Shown here piece by piece: positions 20,229-29,634 of a stretch of DNA of 64,000 nucleotides. Within the stretch, counting starts at the first letter, position 1. Every line of letters starts with the position of its first letter. This DNA is from an uncultured Porphyromonadaceae bacterium (GTDB lineage: Bacteria; Bacteroidota; Bacteroidia; Bacteroidales; Muribaculaceae). The stretch covers positions 1 to 64,000 of the forward strand of contig CANSRU010000012.1 in NCBI GenBank assembly GCA_947649495.1, given 5' to 3'. The notes beneath the pieces were generated by a model. That model saw only the letters and a program-made list of their open reading frames with translations, had not been told where the DNA came from and did not search any database. The translations under genes and the position numbers were made by a program.

Positions 20229-21287
20229 TCAGGGGCGGTCGAGGATGAAGCGGGGGGTGGAGGTGGCGGGGGAGAGGTCGATGGCTCCGGCGGGGAGTGT
20301 GGTTGATGTGAGGAGGATGCCGCGACGCTCGGCGGGGAGCCGGGAGGCGATTTTCATGGCGGCTACGCCCATTGTGCAGCGGAGGTTCATTTCGATGCAG
20401 GGGGCTGTAAGTGTGGTGCGTGTCTCGTGGTCGCGGTAAAGTAGCATGTCTATGCCGAGCCATCCACGGTAGTAAGGGCAAATCAAAGATGTCAGCGCTT
20501 GTTCCAGTTTGGTGGCCAGCGGGTGGATGTCTGTGCCGAGCATCTGCTCGAGTTCGGGCTGCGTGGCCACTATATTCCCGCTGTAATAGCCGCGGCCGTC
20601 GGTGGTGAACATCGAGAGTCCTTTGTAGCGCACTTGACATCCGTCGGAGTGATATAGGGTAGCGAAATCGCGGATGCGGTCGAAGTGAGGTTCGATAAGC
20701 GCGCTTCCCTGCCGGTGGATTATTCCGGCAATATATTCTTTCAATGTGGGTTCGGGAATGTCGGCGGAATAGAGAATGCCCCTGCCGCTGCTGGACCATG
20801 GCAGTTTTATTACGGTGCGTCCCATCCGCCGGATGGTGTCCATGGCGGTTTCAACCGATGAGGTCTCTACCGGACGCAGATGCTCGGGTGTGCCAAGAAG
20901 ACGGTGTATGTCGATGGTGGTGCGGCGGTGGCTGAGCATGCGCAGCTGTTGTATATTGCTATCTGATGGCAGGATGCCCTCGGCCATTCCGGCCTGAATG
21001 AAAAGGCGGCGGGTATAGCCGCTCCATCCCCATGGTGCGGGGTGGGCTCCGGGTGGAATGTGTGTTACCGGAGTGCCGGGAAGTCCGTATAGCTCTTTGA
21101 GTTCCATGCCTCTTCTGACCGAATCGGTGTCGCCCACCAGTATGTAGTCGCCCACCTCGGCCCACCACATAGGGAGCAGGCAGCCGGCATGGCGCAACCT
21201 GACAGCTGCGGCCGGAGGGGTATAGCCCGGCCGGTCTACGGCGAGGGCGAGGTCGTTTTCAGGATTAAAAAGCAGTATCGAACTCAT
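20229..21287 (-). CDS. ATP-grasp-like protein of unknown substrate
   Basis: A 352-residue protein starting MSSILLFNPENDLALA. The middle and C-terminal parts carry ATP-grasp features: TVIKLPWSSSGRGI (nucleotide-binding lysine and Ser/Gly loop), ALIEPHFDRIRDFA, and GWLGIDMLLYR...PCIEMNLRCTMG, where the ExNxR pattern matches the metal-binding motif of ATP-grasp ligases. It may ligate a carboxylate to an amine or thiol, but the substrate is unknown. A start near 21287 is supported by a -7 box just upstream. It is divergent from the T9SS operon. Confidence 0.7.
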   Translation of the reverse strand: MSSILLFNPENDLALAVDRPGYTPPAAAVRLRHAGCLLPMWWAEVGDYILVGDTDSVRRGMELKELYGLPGTPVTHIPPGAHPAPWGWSGYTRRLFIQAGMAEGILPSDSNIQQLRMLSHRRTTIDIHRLLGTPEHLRPVETSSVETAMDTIRRMGRTVIKLPWSSSGRGILYSADIPEPTLKEYIAGIIHRQGSALIEPHFDRIRDFATLYHSDGCQVRYKGLSMFTTDGRGYYSGNIVATQPELEQMLGTDIHPLATKLEQALTSLICPYYRGWLGIDMLLYRDHETRTTLTAPCIEMNLRCTMGVAAMKIASRLPAERRGILLTSTTLPAGAIDLSPATSTPRFILDRP

Positions 21288-21294
21288 GGTGTGG

Positions 21295-21324
21295 CAAAAT
21301 TACGAAATTATCCCGATGCGCAAT
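21295..21324 (-). promoter_or_regulatory. Promoter of the ATP-grasp gene (near-leaderless)
   Basis: ATTG (21324-21321), 18 bp, TAATTTTG (21302-21295) on the minus strand. Only 7 nt lie between the -7 box and the ATG at 21287. Confidence 0.5.
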
Positions 21325-21357
21325 ATTCCTATCAGGAGCACGTTAATGTATTAAGGT

Positions 21358-22086
21358 ATGAATTTGTTCAGACACATTATTATATATATATCGGTTGCCT
21401 GTGCTATGTTGGGGGCGCCGGAAGCACGCGCGCAGCAACTCAATGATAAGTTGATGAATAAGCCGTATGCCGATTTGCGTAAATGGAATCTCGGTTTTTC
21501 GGTGGGTCTGCACACGCAGGACTTAAATTTCACCCACAATGGATTCGTCACGCCCGACGGTCAGGCTTGGTTTATGGAGCAGCCGGGATTCTCACCCGGG
21601 TTTTGTGTCAATGGTCTGGTGTCGTTACGCCTCAGCACATATTTCAGTCTGCGTTTTACCCCCGGACTTTATTTCGGCAACAGGGAGGTGAAGATGCGCG
21701 ATGCCACCACCGGAGCCACCGAATCGCAGAACATTAAGTCGACATTCATTGTCGCTCCGATAGACCTGAAGTTTGCCGCCCAGCGTTTCCGCAATGCCCG
21801 TCCATATCTGGTGGGTGGAGTGATGCCGGCTTTTGATGTGTCGAAGAAGCGCAGCGACTTCCTGAAATTGAAAACTACCGATGTATATCTCTCCATAGGG
21901 TTCGGTTGCGATTTCTATCTGCCTTATTTCAAGCTGAATCCTGAGATTAAATTCTGTTTCGGCCTGACCGATGTGATACAACACAACCGTCCGGATCTGG
22001 TGGACGAGCCTGATAAATTGAAGTTCACGCAGTCTTTAAAAAAGGCTACATCGCAGATGGTGGTGCTTACATTCTACTTTGAATAA
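21358..22086 (+). CDS. porT: T9SS outer-membrane protein PorT/SprT
   Basis: A 242-residue outer-membrane beta-barrel protein with a signal peptide (ISVACAMLGAPEARA). The sequence KWNLGFSVGLHTQDLNF and the closing strand QMVVLTFYFE resemble PorT/SprT, needed for assembly of the type IX secretion system. Its stop overlaps the porP start by 1 nt (TAATG). It is the first gene of the porT-porP-gldKLMN operon, which supports the assignment. Confidence 0.85.
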   Translation: MNLFRHIIIYISVACAMLGAPEARAQQLNDKLMNKPYADLRKWNLGFSVGLHTQDLNFTHNGFVTPDGQAWFMEQPGFSPGFCVNGLVSLRLSTYFSLRFTPGLYFGNREVKMRDATTGATESQNIKSTFIVAPIDLKFAAQRFRNARPYLVGGVMPAFDVSKKRSDFLKLKTTDVYLSIGFGCDFYLPYFKLNPEIKFCFGLTDVIQHNRPDLVDEPDKLKFTQSLKKATSQMVVLTFYFE

Positions 22087-23096
22087 TGATGACGGGCAAG
22101 CATATTTTGAGACTAATAACGGTTATTGCGGTATATGCATTGGCTTCGATAGGCAATGTTCACGCTCAGTCTGACGCTCAGCTGTCGCAATATTTTGCCG
22201 TGCCATCCTATTATAATCCGGCTGCAATAGGCCTCACCGACCATATTGCCATAAGAGGTGGCACACGGTTGCAATGGGTTGGCATTGAAAATGCCCCACG
22301 GGCTTTTCTGCTCACGGCCAACATGCCCTTGAAACTGTTCGGAAAGCGTTTTGGCGTAGGCATAATAGCTCAGCAGGAATCGGCGGGTCTTTTCCGCAAC
22401 CTCACTGTAGGAGCACAGGTGGCTTATAAACTGAAACTGTGGAAAGGAGAGTTGACGGCCGCGCTTCAGATCGGTTTTGCCAACGAGGTTTTCAAGGGCT
22501 CGGAAGTTTTCATTCCTGACGACGACGATTACCACGAAGGTACAGATGAGGCCATTCCTACAACCGATGTTTCGGGCAATGCCCTTGACCTCGGGGTTGG
22601 TGTGTTCTACAACCATAGATATTTCTGGGGCGGATTGTCGTGCACTCATGTCACCTCGCCCACCATCAGCTTTTCCGACGATACAGGTTCGACCACCGGC
22701 GGCGAAAGCGAGTCGGCTAAAAATTATGAATTTCAGCTCCGCAGGGTGCTTTATTTTATGGCCGGCGGCAATATTCCCATCAAGAATACGTTATTTGAAG
22801 TGATGCCCTCCATGTTGGTTAAGAGCGACTTTGATACAACGAGGGCGGAGATTACAGGACGTGTACGCTACAAAAAATTCATCACCGCCGGCGTGGGTTA
22901 CCGTTACGACGATGCGGTGGTGGCCATGATAGGAGCCGAATATAAAGGCTTTTTCATCGGTTACAGCTATGACTATCCGACATCGGCCATATCCAAGGCC
23001 AGCAGTGGAAGCCATGAGATTTTTGCAGGTTACAGTCTGAAACTCAATATGTCGGAGAAAAACAAGAACAAACACAAGAGCATTCGCATAATGTAA
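22086..23096 (+). CDS. porP: T9SS PorP/SprF-family membrane protein
   Basis: A 336-residue PorP/SprF outer-membrane protein. After a signal peptide (IAVYALASIGNVHAQ), the family's hallmark QSDAQLSQYFAVPSYYNPAAIGL is present, followed by barrel strands (FGVGIIAQQESAGLF, ALDLGVGVFYNHRYFWGGLS). PorP-type proteins associate with gliding or secretion components and help place T9SS cargo on the surface. It lies directly before gldK, as in many Bacteroidetes. Confidence 0.92.
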   Translation: MMTGKHILRLITVIAVYALASIGNVHAQSDAQLSQYFAVPSYYNPAAIGLTDHIAIRGGTRLQWVGIENAPRAFLLTANMPLKLFGKRFGVGIIAQQESAGLFRNLTVGAQVAYKLKLWKGELTAALQIGFANEVFKGSEVFIPDDDDYHEGTDEAIPTTDVSGNALDLGVGVFYNHRYFWGGLSCTHVTSPTISFSDDTGSTTGGESESAKNYEFQLRRVLYFMAGGNIPIKNTLFEVMPSMLVKSDFDTTRAEITGRVRYKKFITAGVGYRYDDAVVAMIGAEYKGFFIGYSYDYPTSAISKASSGSHEIFAGYSLKLNMSEKNKNKHKSIRIM

Positions 23097-23097
23097 T

Positions 23098-24537
23098 ATG
23101 AAAAAACTATCAATCTACTTATTGACATTCATTATAACGCTCGGCTTTGCCGGATGTGCTTCCGGCACCCGCGGTTCGGCCGGCGGTGAAGTTACCGGGG
23201 TAGGCGGCACATCGTGGACTGAGCCGACTCCCTATGGCATGGTGCTCGTGAGCCGCGGTTCGATGAAAGCCGGTCCGTCGGAAGCTGACAGTGCATGGAA
23301 CCTTCGTGCCGATGCGCGGGGCATGTCGGTCGATGCTTTCTGGATGGATGAAACCGAGGTTACCAACTCCAAATACAAGCAGTTTGTGTTCTGGGTGCGC
23401 GACTCCATTATCCGCGAACGCCTTGCCGACCCATCGTATGGTGGCAACGAGGAGTTTAAAATCGAGGAGGACCGCGAGGGCAATCCTATCACTCCGCGTC
23501 TCAACTGGTCAAAGCCCATTCCATGGCGCAATCCCAACGAGGATGAGGAGCGTGCCATAGAAAGCCTCTACAAAATCAATCCTATCACGGGAGTGAAGGA
23601 GCTTGACCCCGAGCAGTTGAACTACCGCTACGAGACTTACAACCACACCGAGGCTGCCAAGCGCAAGCATCGTCTCAATCCGGCGCGCAGGGAGTATAAC
23701 ACCGATAAGCCTGTGCCCACCGATATTCCGCTGATTTCCAAGGATACCGCATATTTCGACGATAACGGCGAGATAGTGCGCCGCACCATAACGCGTGGCC
23801 TTACCGGCGATTTTGATTTCGTTAATACATATATAGTGAATGTCTATCCCGATACCACTGTGTGGATTAACGATTTTGAGAATGCGTACAATGAACCGTA
23901 TGTGCGTATGTATTTCTCGCATGGCGGTTACAATGAATATCCTGTGGTAGGGGTGAGCTGGGAGCAGGCCAATGCGTTTGCCAACTGGCGTACCGAATAT
24001 CTGCGTCGTTCGCTCGGACGCGAAGGGGTGTATGTGGAGCCCTACCGTCTGCCCACCGAGGCCGAATGGGAGTTTGCCGCCCGTGCAGGAGTCAACGAGA
24101 ATAAATATCCCTGGGCCGGCGACCTTCCGCTCACAGAGGAAAAAGGTTGTTTCTACGCCAATTTCAAACCTCAGGAAGGAAACTATGTGCAGGATGGACA
24201 TCTGATAACATCGCGTGTCGGAACATATTCGCCCAACGATTTCGGTCTATACGATATGGCCGGTAACGTGAGCGAGTGGACCTCTACGGCCTATACCGAG
24301 AGCGTGAGCAAGCTCACAAGCGACATGAATCCGGAATATCGCTACGATGCAGCCAAGGAAGATCCTTACAGGATGAAGCGCAAGATTGTACGTGGCGGTT
24401 CATGGAAAGATGTGGCACACAACATCCGCTCCGACATCCGCATGTGGGAATATCAGAATGAGCAGCGTTCCTATATCGGGTTCCGGTGTGTGCGCTCTCA
24501 GATAGGTTTTGCAAAGGGCAATAAATTAAAGAAATAA
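23098..24537 (+). CDS. gldK: T9SS lipoprotein GldK/PorK
   Basis: A 479-residue lipoprotein with a lipobox (LGFAGC, Cys ~20) and an FGE/sulfatase-modifying-factor fold. Seen motifs include MDETEVTNSKYKQFVFW, EYPVVGVSWEQANAFANWR, YRLPTEAEWEFAARAG, GNVSEWTSTAY and RGGSWKDVAHNIRSDIR. In T9SS it forms the periplasmic ring with GldN, attached to the outer membrane; the enzyme fold is structural here. Next in the operon is gldL, 22 bp on. Confidence 0.95.
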   Translation: MKKLSIYLLTFIITLGFAGCASGTRGSAGGEVTGVGGTSWTEPTPYGMVLVSRGSMKAGPSEADSAWNLRADARGMSVDAFWMDETEVTNSKYKQFVFWVRDSIIRERLADPSYGGNEEFKIEEDREGNPITPRLNWSKPIPWRNPNEDEERAIESLYKINPITGVKELDPEQLNYRYETYNHTEAAKRKHRLNPARREYNTDKPVPTDIPLISKDTAYFDDNGEIVRRTITRGLTGDFDFVNTYIVNVYPDTTVWINDFENAYNEPYVRMYFSHGGYNEYPVVGVSWEQANAFANWRTEYLRRSLGREGVYVEPYRLPTEAEWEFAARAGVNENKYPWAGDLPLTEEKGCFYANFKPQEGNYVQDGHLITSRVGTYSPNDFGLYDMAGNVSEWTSTAYTESVSKLTSDMNPEYRYDAAKEDPYRMKRKIVRGGSWKDVAHNIRSDIRMWEYQNEQRSYIGFRCVRSQIGFAKGNKLKK

Positions 24538-24559
24538 TCCTTCCAAACAGATCTATGCA

Positions 24560-25459
24560 ATGGGAAAGATAAAAAGATATAAGAACAGCGTCGAACGTTT
24601 CCTCTCGGGTGAGAGCGGACAGCGCTTTTTCAACTTCGCTTACAGTATCGGCGCTGCTATCGTGATATGGGGTGCGCTGTTCAAAATCCTCCACCTTCCG
24701 GGTGGCAACACGTTGCTGTCAATCGGTATGGGCACTGAGGTGCTTATGTTCATCCTGACGGCATTCGACCGTCCGCCACGCGATTACAATTGGGAAGAGG
24801 TGTTCCCGGTTCTTTCATCGAAAAATCCTGACGACCGTCCTGATTTTGCGTCGGGCAGTGGTGTCGTTGTGACCGGTTCGGCCGTATCGGCCGCCAGCGC
24901 GCCGTCTTCACTACCAGCGGCATCATCATCGTCGGTGGTTTCGTCGGTGGCCCATGCGGCAGGTTCGGGAGAGATGGCCACAGTGGAGGAGCATTATATA
25001 GCTCAGATGGGTGCCATAGCTGAGCAGATGGCCCGTCTGAAGGAAACGACAGAATCGCTGAATAAGGTGAGCGAGGTGCTCCTCGACAGTTACAAAGCCA
25101 TCACCGAGAATTCCGAGAACATAACACAGAGTTCCACCGGATATGTTGAGCAGATGCAGAATCTTAACCGGAATATATCGGGGCTGAACACCATTTACGA
25201 GATTCAGCTCAAGAGTGTGTCGTCGCAGCTTGATGCCATAGACCGTGTGAACCGTGGCATAAAGGATATATGCAATATGTACGAGAATACGGCAAATTCC
25301 AGCGCACGCTACTGCGAGGAGAGTGAGAAAATGGCCAAATATATGCAGCAGCTAAATCAGGTCTATGCCAAAATGTTGCATGCCATGACCATAAACATGT
25401 ACAGCCCTATGCAGGGTGTGCCGGCCGATAATGCGGTCACCCCCGAGTCAGAAGATTGA
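24560..25459 (+). CDS. gldL: T9SS inner-membrane motor protein GldL/PorL
   Basis: A 299-residue protein with two N-terminal membrane helices (about residues 23-42, SIGAAIVIWGALFKILHLPGG, and 50-68, IGMGTEVLMFILTAF), as expected for GldL. A long cytoplasmic helical part follows (YIAQMGAIAEQMARLKETTES to the C-terminus). GldL forms the stator around GldM and uses the proton gradient to power secretion. The conserved glutamate in the second helix (GTEVL) is present. It sits between gldK and gldM. Confidence 0.93.
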   Translation: MGKIKRYKNSVERFLSGESGQRFFNFAYSIGAAIVIWGALFKILHLPGGNTLLSIGMGTEVLMFILTAFDRPPRDYNWEEVFPVLSSKNPDDRPDFASGSGVVVTGSAVSAASAPSSLPAASSSSVVSSVAHAAGSGEMATVEEHYIAQMGAIAEQMARLKETTESLNKVSEVLLDSYKAITENSENITQSSTGYVEQMQNLNRNISGLNTIYEIQLKSVSSQLDAIDRVNRGIKDICNMYENTANSSARYCEESEKMAKYMQQLNQVYAKMLHAMTINMYSPMQGVPADNAVTPESED

Positions 25460-25473
25460 AATCGATATAATAT

Positions 25474-27018
25474 ATGGCACAATCCAATACACGGCTTTCA
25501 CCACGCCAGAAGATGATAAATCTGATGTATATCGTCTTGACGGCTATGCTCGCCTTGAATGTGTCGAGCGATGTTCTCGACGGTTTCTCACAGGTGGAGG
25601 ACGGATTGTCGCGCACGAATCTTAATGTGCATCAGCGTAACAATGCTGTCTATGCCGACCTTGAGAAGTTTACGTCACTGCATCCCGACAAGGGGCGTCA
25701 GTGGCTGTCGAAAGCCACTGAGGTGCGGCGTGAGTCACAACGCATATATGAACTTATAGATTCAATGAAGGGGCTGATTGCTGTCGAGGCCGATGGCGAC
25801 GGAGCCGATATGACTAATGTGCAGAACCGCGAGGACCTTGAAGCTGCCGCGGTGGTTATGCTCAATCCCGGCCGACGTCTCGGAGAGCATCTACGTTCTG
25901 AAATAGATTCTTACCGTGCATATATAGAGGAAATGGTTCCCGACTCGGCAAAGAGGGCAAGTATAAACGCCGCTTTGTCAACCGCGCCATTCCGTCGTCC
26001 TGGCACAGCCATGCCGCAATCGTGGGAAGAAGCTAAATTCGACAATCAGCCGGTGGTAGCCGCACTTACTCTGCTCACCAAATTACAGAATGATGTGAGG
26101 TTTGCCGAAGGTGAGGCACTGAATATGTTGCTGTCGCAGGTCGATGCCGGCGATATGCGTGTCAATAGCTTGAGCGCTTTTGTCATACCTCAGTCTCGAA
26201 TGGTGATGCGCGGAAGCCGCTATTCAGCTGATATAGTGCTTGCCGCTGTCGACACAACTTCGCGTCCAAAAGTGTTTGTCGGCGGGAAAGAGATAGCCGG
26301 TGGCAAGTACGAGTTTGGAACAGGTTCTACCGGTTCATTCGATTATTCGGGCTATATAGAGGTCACCAATCGCGACGGGTCGGTGACAAAACATCCATTT
26401 TCGTCCAATTATCTTGTGATGGAGCCAAGCGCCACTGTGTCGGCTTCAATGATGAATGTGCTGTACGCCGGCATAAATAACCCGATAAGTATTTCTGTGC
26501 CCGGTGTGCCGATGAGTGCTGTCAGCGCTTCGATGACCAACGGTTCGCTGACACGCAACGGCGATCATTGGGTGGCTCGCCCTGCGGCTGTGGGTACTGA
26601 TGCGGTTATTACAGTGACCGCAAATATCGATGGACGCCAGCAGACTGTGAATACCACCAAGTTCCGTGTCCGTAAGTTGCCCGATCCGGTGGCTTTCATC
26701 ACCATGGGCAACGACCGATACAAGGGTGGAAAGCCTGTGGCAAAGGCTGCTCTTATGAATGCCAAAGGGCTTGAAGCGGCAATTGACGATGATATGCTCA
26801 ATATCGACTTTACGGTGCTCGGATTCGAGACTGTGTTTTTTGATTCGATGGGCAACGCCATCCCCGAGGTCTCAGCCGGAGCTTCATTCTCGTCGCGTCA
26901 GAAAGATTCTTTCCGGCGTCTGTCGCGAGGCAAGCGTTTCTATATATCGCGCATACGTGCCAAGGGTCCCGACGGTATAGAGCGTGTGCTTAATCCGGTA
27001 GAGGTGATAGTAAATTGA
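25474..27018 (+). CDS. gldM: T9SS motor shaft protein GldM/PorM
   Basis: A 514-residue protein with one N-terminal inner-membrane helix (MINLMYIVLTAMLALNVSS) and a long periplasmic part of helical and Ig-like domains ending in the GldM C-domain (residues ~400-514, DPVAFITMGNDRYKGGK onward). GldM couples the GldL motor to the GldKN ring. Length and order in the operon are normal. It follows gldL by 14 bp. Confidence 0.94.
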   Translation: MAQSNTRLSPRQKMINLMYIVLTAMLALNVSSDVLDGFSQVEDGLSRTNLNVHQRNNAVYADLEKFTSLHPDKGRQWLSKATEVRRESQRIYELIDSMKGLIAVEADGDGADMTNVQNREDLEAAAVVMLNPGRRLGEHLRSEIDSYRAYIEEMVPDSAKRASINAALSTAPFRRPGTAMPQSWEEAKFDNQPVVAALTLLTKLQNDVRFAEGEALNMLLSQVDAGDMRVNSLSAFVIPQSRMVMRGSRYSADIVLAAVDTTSRPKVFVGGKEIAGGKYEFGTGSTGSFDYSGYIEVTNRDGSVTKHPFSSNYLVMEPSATVSASMMNVLYAGINNPISISVPGVPMSAVSASMTNGSLTRNGDHWVARPAAVGTDAVITVTANIDGRQQTVNTTKFRVRKLPDPVAFITMGNDRYKGGKPVAKAALMNAKGLEAAIDDDMLNIDFTVLGFETVFFDSMGNAIPEVSAGASFSSRQKDSFRRLSRGKRFYISRIRAKGPDGIERVLNPVEVIVN

Positions 27019-27046
27019 TTTTTTCGATTATCCGTTATAAAAATAG

Positions 27047-28177
27047 ATGAAACAGATTAGCAAAATATTCTTGACTTTGACTGCCGTGGCTTGCTTCACA
27101 GCTGTTGCTGTGGCTCAGGATTCAAGTTCGGCTACCATGCGGCGCGGTTCCCGAAATCGCGACAAGCAGGAGAACAGCCAGGTGAGCACACGTCTGCAGA
27201 ACCGTATGCAGACCCCGGCGGTGTCCGATGCCGATTTGTCGTGGATGAAAGTGATATACCGCAGCCTCGACTTGACAAAAGATAAGAATGCACCGCTTTA
27301 TTTCCCTGAGGAACCTACCGAGGGAAGTGAGAGCCTGTTCCGTATAGTGATGCGTCTGCTGGCCGATGGGCAGCTTCCGGTATACGAATACCTCGATGGC
27401 AGGGAAGTGTTTACCGATCAATATCGGCTGAAGGTGCGCGACATTCTCGACAGATTTCATATCTACTATCAGGATGCCAAGGGCAGCACCGAGAAAAATC
27501 CTAAATTCACAATCCATGAGAGCGATGTGCCTGCATCGGAGGTGTTGAGCTACTATATACTCGAGCGTTGGGAATTCGACACCCGCGACAACCGTATGCG
27601 CACACGTATCGAGGCTATATGCCCTGTCCTTCACCGTAGCGACGATTTCGGTATGGAGACTGTGAAGTATCCTATGTTCTGGATAAAATATTCCGATTTG
27701 CGTCCTTATCTGTCCACCCAGAATATATTTGTGTCAGATTACAATAACCTGCCTTCGTGTACTTACGATGATTATTTTACTCTTAATCTCTACGAGGGAG
27801 ATATCTACAAGACACGCAATCTGCGTAACCGTTCGATGATGCAGCTGCATCCCGATCCCGATGATATGAAGCGGGCGCAAGACAGCATACAGAAGGAACT
27901 GGATACGTTCGAGAAAAAACTGTGGGTGCCTGATTTGGAAGAATTGCAGGCTCGGCGCGAAGCTAAAGAGCGTGCGGAGGCAGAAGCAGCCGCGAAAGCG
28001 AGTGGCGATTCCATATCAGTGGCGCCTGCCGATAAGGAGAAAAGCGGTCGCCGTGTGGTGAGCCGTCGCGGAAGCAAATCGAAGTCCGCAGCGTCAAAAC
28101 CGGCCAAAGTGAAACGCGCCAAAGCTCCAAAAACTAAATCGGCGGCCACGCGTAGTGTGCGAAACCGAAAGCGTTGA
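27047..28177 (+). CDS. gldN: T9SS periplasmic protein GldN/PorN
   Basis: A 376-residue GldN with signal peptide (FLTLTAVACFTAVAVAQ), the central domain WMKVIYRSLDLTKDKNAPLYFP, a MFWIKYSDLRPYL motif, and a basic, Ala/Lys-rich C-terminal tail (from ~330). It partners GldK in the outer-membrane-linked ring. It is the last gene of the T9SS operon; a strong hairpin terminator follows 31 bp after the stop. The long basic tail looks like a lineage-specific extension. Confidence 0.94.
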   Translation: MKQISKIFLTLTAVACFTAVAVAQDSSSATMRRGSRNRDKQENSQVSTRLQNRMQTPAVSDADLSWMKVIYRSLDLTKDKNAPLYFPEEPTEGSESLFRIVMRLLADGQLPVYEYLDGREVFTDQYRLKVRDILDRFHIYYQDAKGSTEKNPKFTIHESDVPASEVLSYYILERWEFDTRDNRMRTRIEAICPVLHRSDDFGMETVKYPMFWIKYSDLRPYLSTQNIFVSDYNNLPSCTYDDYFTLNLYEGDIYKTRNLRNRSMMQLHPDPDDMKRAQDSIQKELDTFEKKLWVPDLEELQARREAKERAEAEAAAKASGDSISVAPADKEKSGRRVVSRRGSKSKSAASKPAKVKRAKAPKTKSAATRSVRNRKR

Positions 28178-28208
28178 GCTGACAGCAAGATATTGATTTA
28201 AATGATTT

Positions 28209-28249
28209 GTGGAGACGATAAAAACAATGTCGTCTCCACTTTCGTTTTA
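28209..28249 (+). terminator. Terminator of the T9SS operon
   Basis: GTGGAGACGA (28209-28218) pairs perfectly with TCGTCTCCAC (28230-28239) around 11 nt, followed by TTTCGTTTT. Confidence 0.8.
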
Positions 28250-28254
28250 ATGGC

Positions 28255-28719
28255 ATGAAACACGATGAGATAGATATACGTCTGCTGGAACTGCGCGAGG
28301 ATAAGCAGCATACCCGACTGTACAGGTGGGAACTGGTGCGGTACGACGGTGCGCCTGTCGATGTCGAATTGTCGACTGATTTTAAGGCCAATACCGGAAA
28401 GGGCACTGTGACAGTGAGGCTTGGCGCGCATTACACCACTATGCGTACTCAGATGCGACGCAGGTTGCTTGACTATGTGATGGAAGCGGAATATGGTGTG
28501 ACTGATGCCGATGGATTGATTGATGTGGCTGATAACGAAGTGCTGGTTACTACAGATTTCCTAAGGCTTATGCTGAGTATTGCTCTCGGAGCCATGCGGG
28601 GTATGATAGCATTGCGCACCGAAGGGACATTCCTGAGCAAATATCCGTTGCCGATATATAATCTCGGCACCCTCCTCGACAATATTGTGAATTCGGGTAC
28701 TCCCGCCGCGTCACGTTGA
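28255..28719 (+). CDS. Hypothetical protein of 154 residues
   Basis: A soluble protein with no signal peptide or membrane segment and no motif I recognise. The N-terminal half is charged (EIDIRLLELREDKQHTRLYRWELVRYDG) and the C-terminal half more hydrophobic (FLRLMLSIALGAMRGMIAL), which may be an amphipathic helix. It starts right after the T9SS terminator and overlaps by 9 bp the end of the convergent radical SAM gene. I can name no function. Confidence 0.6.
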   Translation: MKHDEIDIRLLELREDKQHTRLYRWELVRYDGAPVDVELSTDFKANTGKGTVTVRLGAHYTTMRTQMRRRLLDYVMEAEYGVTDADGLIDVADNEVLVTTDFLRLMLSIALGAMRGMIALRTEGTFLSKYPLPIYNLGTLLDNIVNSGTPAASR

Positions 28720-29622
28720 TTGCGTAATCTCGGATATGCGTTTGCGCAGTAACGATGTGAACTGGTAGTTTTTCAGACCCCATCGCGGACATATCAGGAG
28801 ATTGTCAGGTGCCTGCGACACGAACCGTTCTATCCCTATGCCGGGACGGAGCGTTTTTATTATATCGCAGCACAAATCGAGGTATTCGTCCACATTGAAA
28901 TTGATTATGTCGCAACTGCCCGCCCGGTATTCTGCGGCGAGACGTGTGCCCTCTATTATCTGCAGCTGGTGAATCTTGATGAGGTCTACCGGCAGTTGGT
29001 TCACGGCGTTGATGGTGCGTAGCATGTCTTCCCTGGTTTCTCCCGGAAGTCCCATTATAAGGTGAAGCCCGACAGGTATGCCACATTCGGCCGTGCGGTT
29101 TACGGCATCGGCTGTGTCAGCCCATGTATGGCACCGGTTTATACGCTTCAGTGTGTGGTCGGATGCGGTTTCAGCTCCATATTCCACCATTACAAATCTG
29201 TCGCGCGACAATGCGGCAAGATGTTCAAGCAGTGGCTGAGGCATGCAATCGGGACGTGTGCCTACTATTATACCGTCTATTCCATCCACGGAGAGCGCTT
29301 CATTGAAAAGCTGCATCACTTTTTCGATGTCGCCGTTGGTGGATGTGTACGACTGGAAATAGGCTAAATAGCGCATCTCCGGATATTTGCGTGCGAAAAA
29401 TGCTTTGCCTTGCAGCAACTGTTCGGTGACAGAACCTCCCGAGGATGTGTAGCCCGGTGAGAACGAATTGTTATTGCAGTATATGCATCCGCCGGTGCCT
29501 TTGCTGCCGTCGCGGTTAGGGCATGTGAAACCTGCGTTGACGGTGATTTTCTGTATCTTCCCCGGAAGGTATCCGGAGATGAACTGCGAGAAACTGTGAA
29601 AATCGAAGTCGGCAGGGTTCAT
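28711..29622 (-). CDS. Radical SAM protein, TIGR01212/YhcC family
   Basis: A 303-residue radical SAM enzyme. The cluster-binding motif is Cys34-(11)-Cys46-x2-Cys49 in CPNRDGSKGTGGCIYC, the spaced form typical of TIGR01212 (YhcC) proteins. Further family features are GTRPDCMPQPLLE, VEYGAETASDHTLKRINR and HLIMGLPGETREDML. The substrate is unknown. It is the last gene of ybaK-aroC-TIGR01212 on the minus strand, 12 bp after aroC. Confidence 0.92.
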   Translation of the reverse strand: MNPADFDFHSFSQFISGYLPGKIQKITVNAGFTCPNRDGSKGTGGCIYCNNNSFSPGYTSSGGSVTEQLLQGKAFFARKYPEMRYLAYFQSYTSTNGDIEKVMQLFNEALSVDGIDGIIVGTRPDCMPQPLLEHLAALSRDRFVMVEYGAETASDHTLKRINRCHTWADTADAVNRTAECGIPVGLHLIMGLPGETREDMLRTINAVNQLPVDLIKIHQLQIIEGTRLAAEYRAGSCDIINFNVDEYLDLCCDIIKTLRPGIGIERFVSQAPDNLLICPRWGLKNYQFTSLLRKRISEITQST

Positions 29623-29634
29623 TTCGGTGGGGTA

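Noticed and set aside
20143-20799. A 218-codon Arg/His/Pro-rich frame on the minus strand
   Set aside because: It overlaps the ATP-grasp gene in another frame, and its composition is that of a GC-rich shadow.
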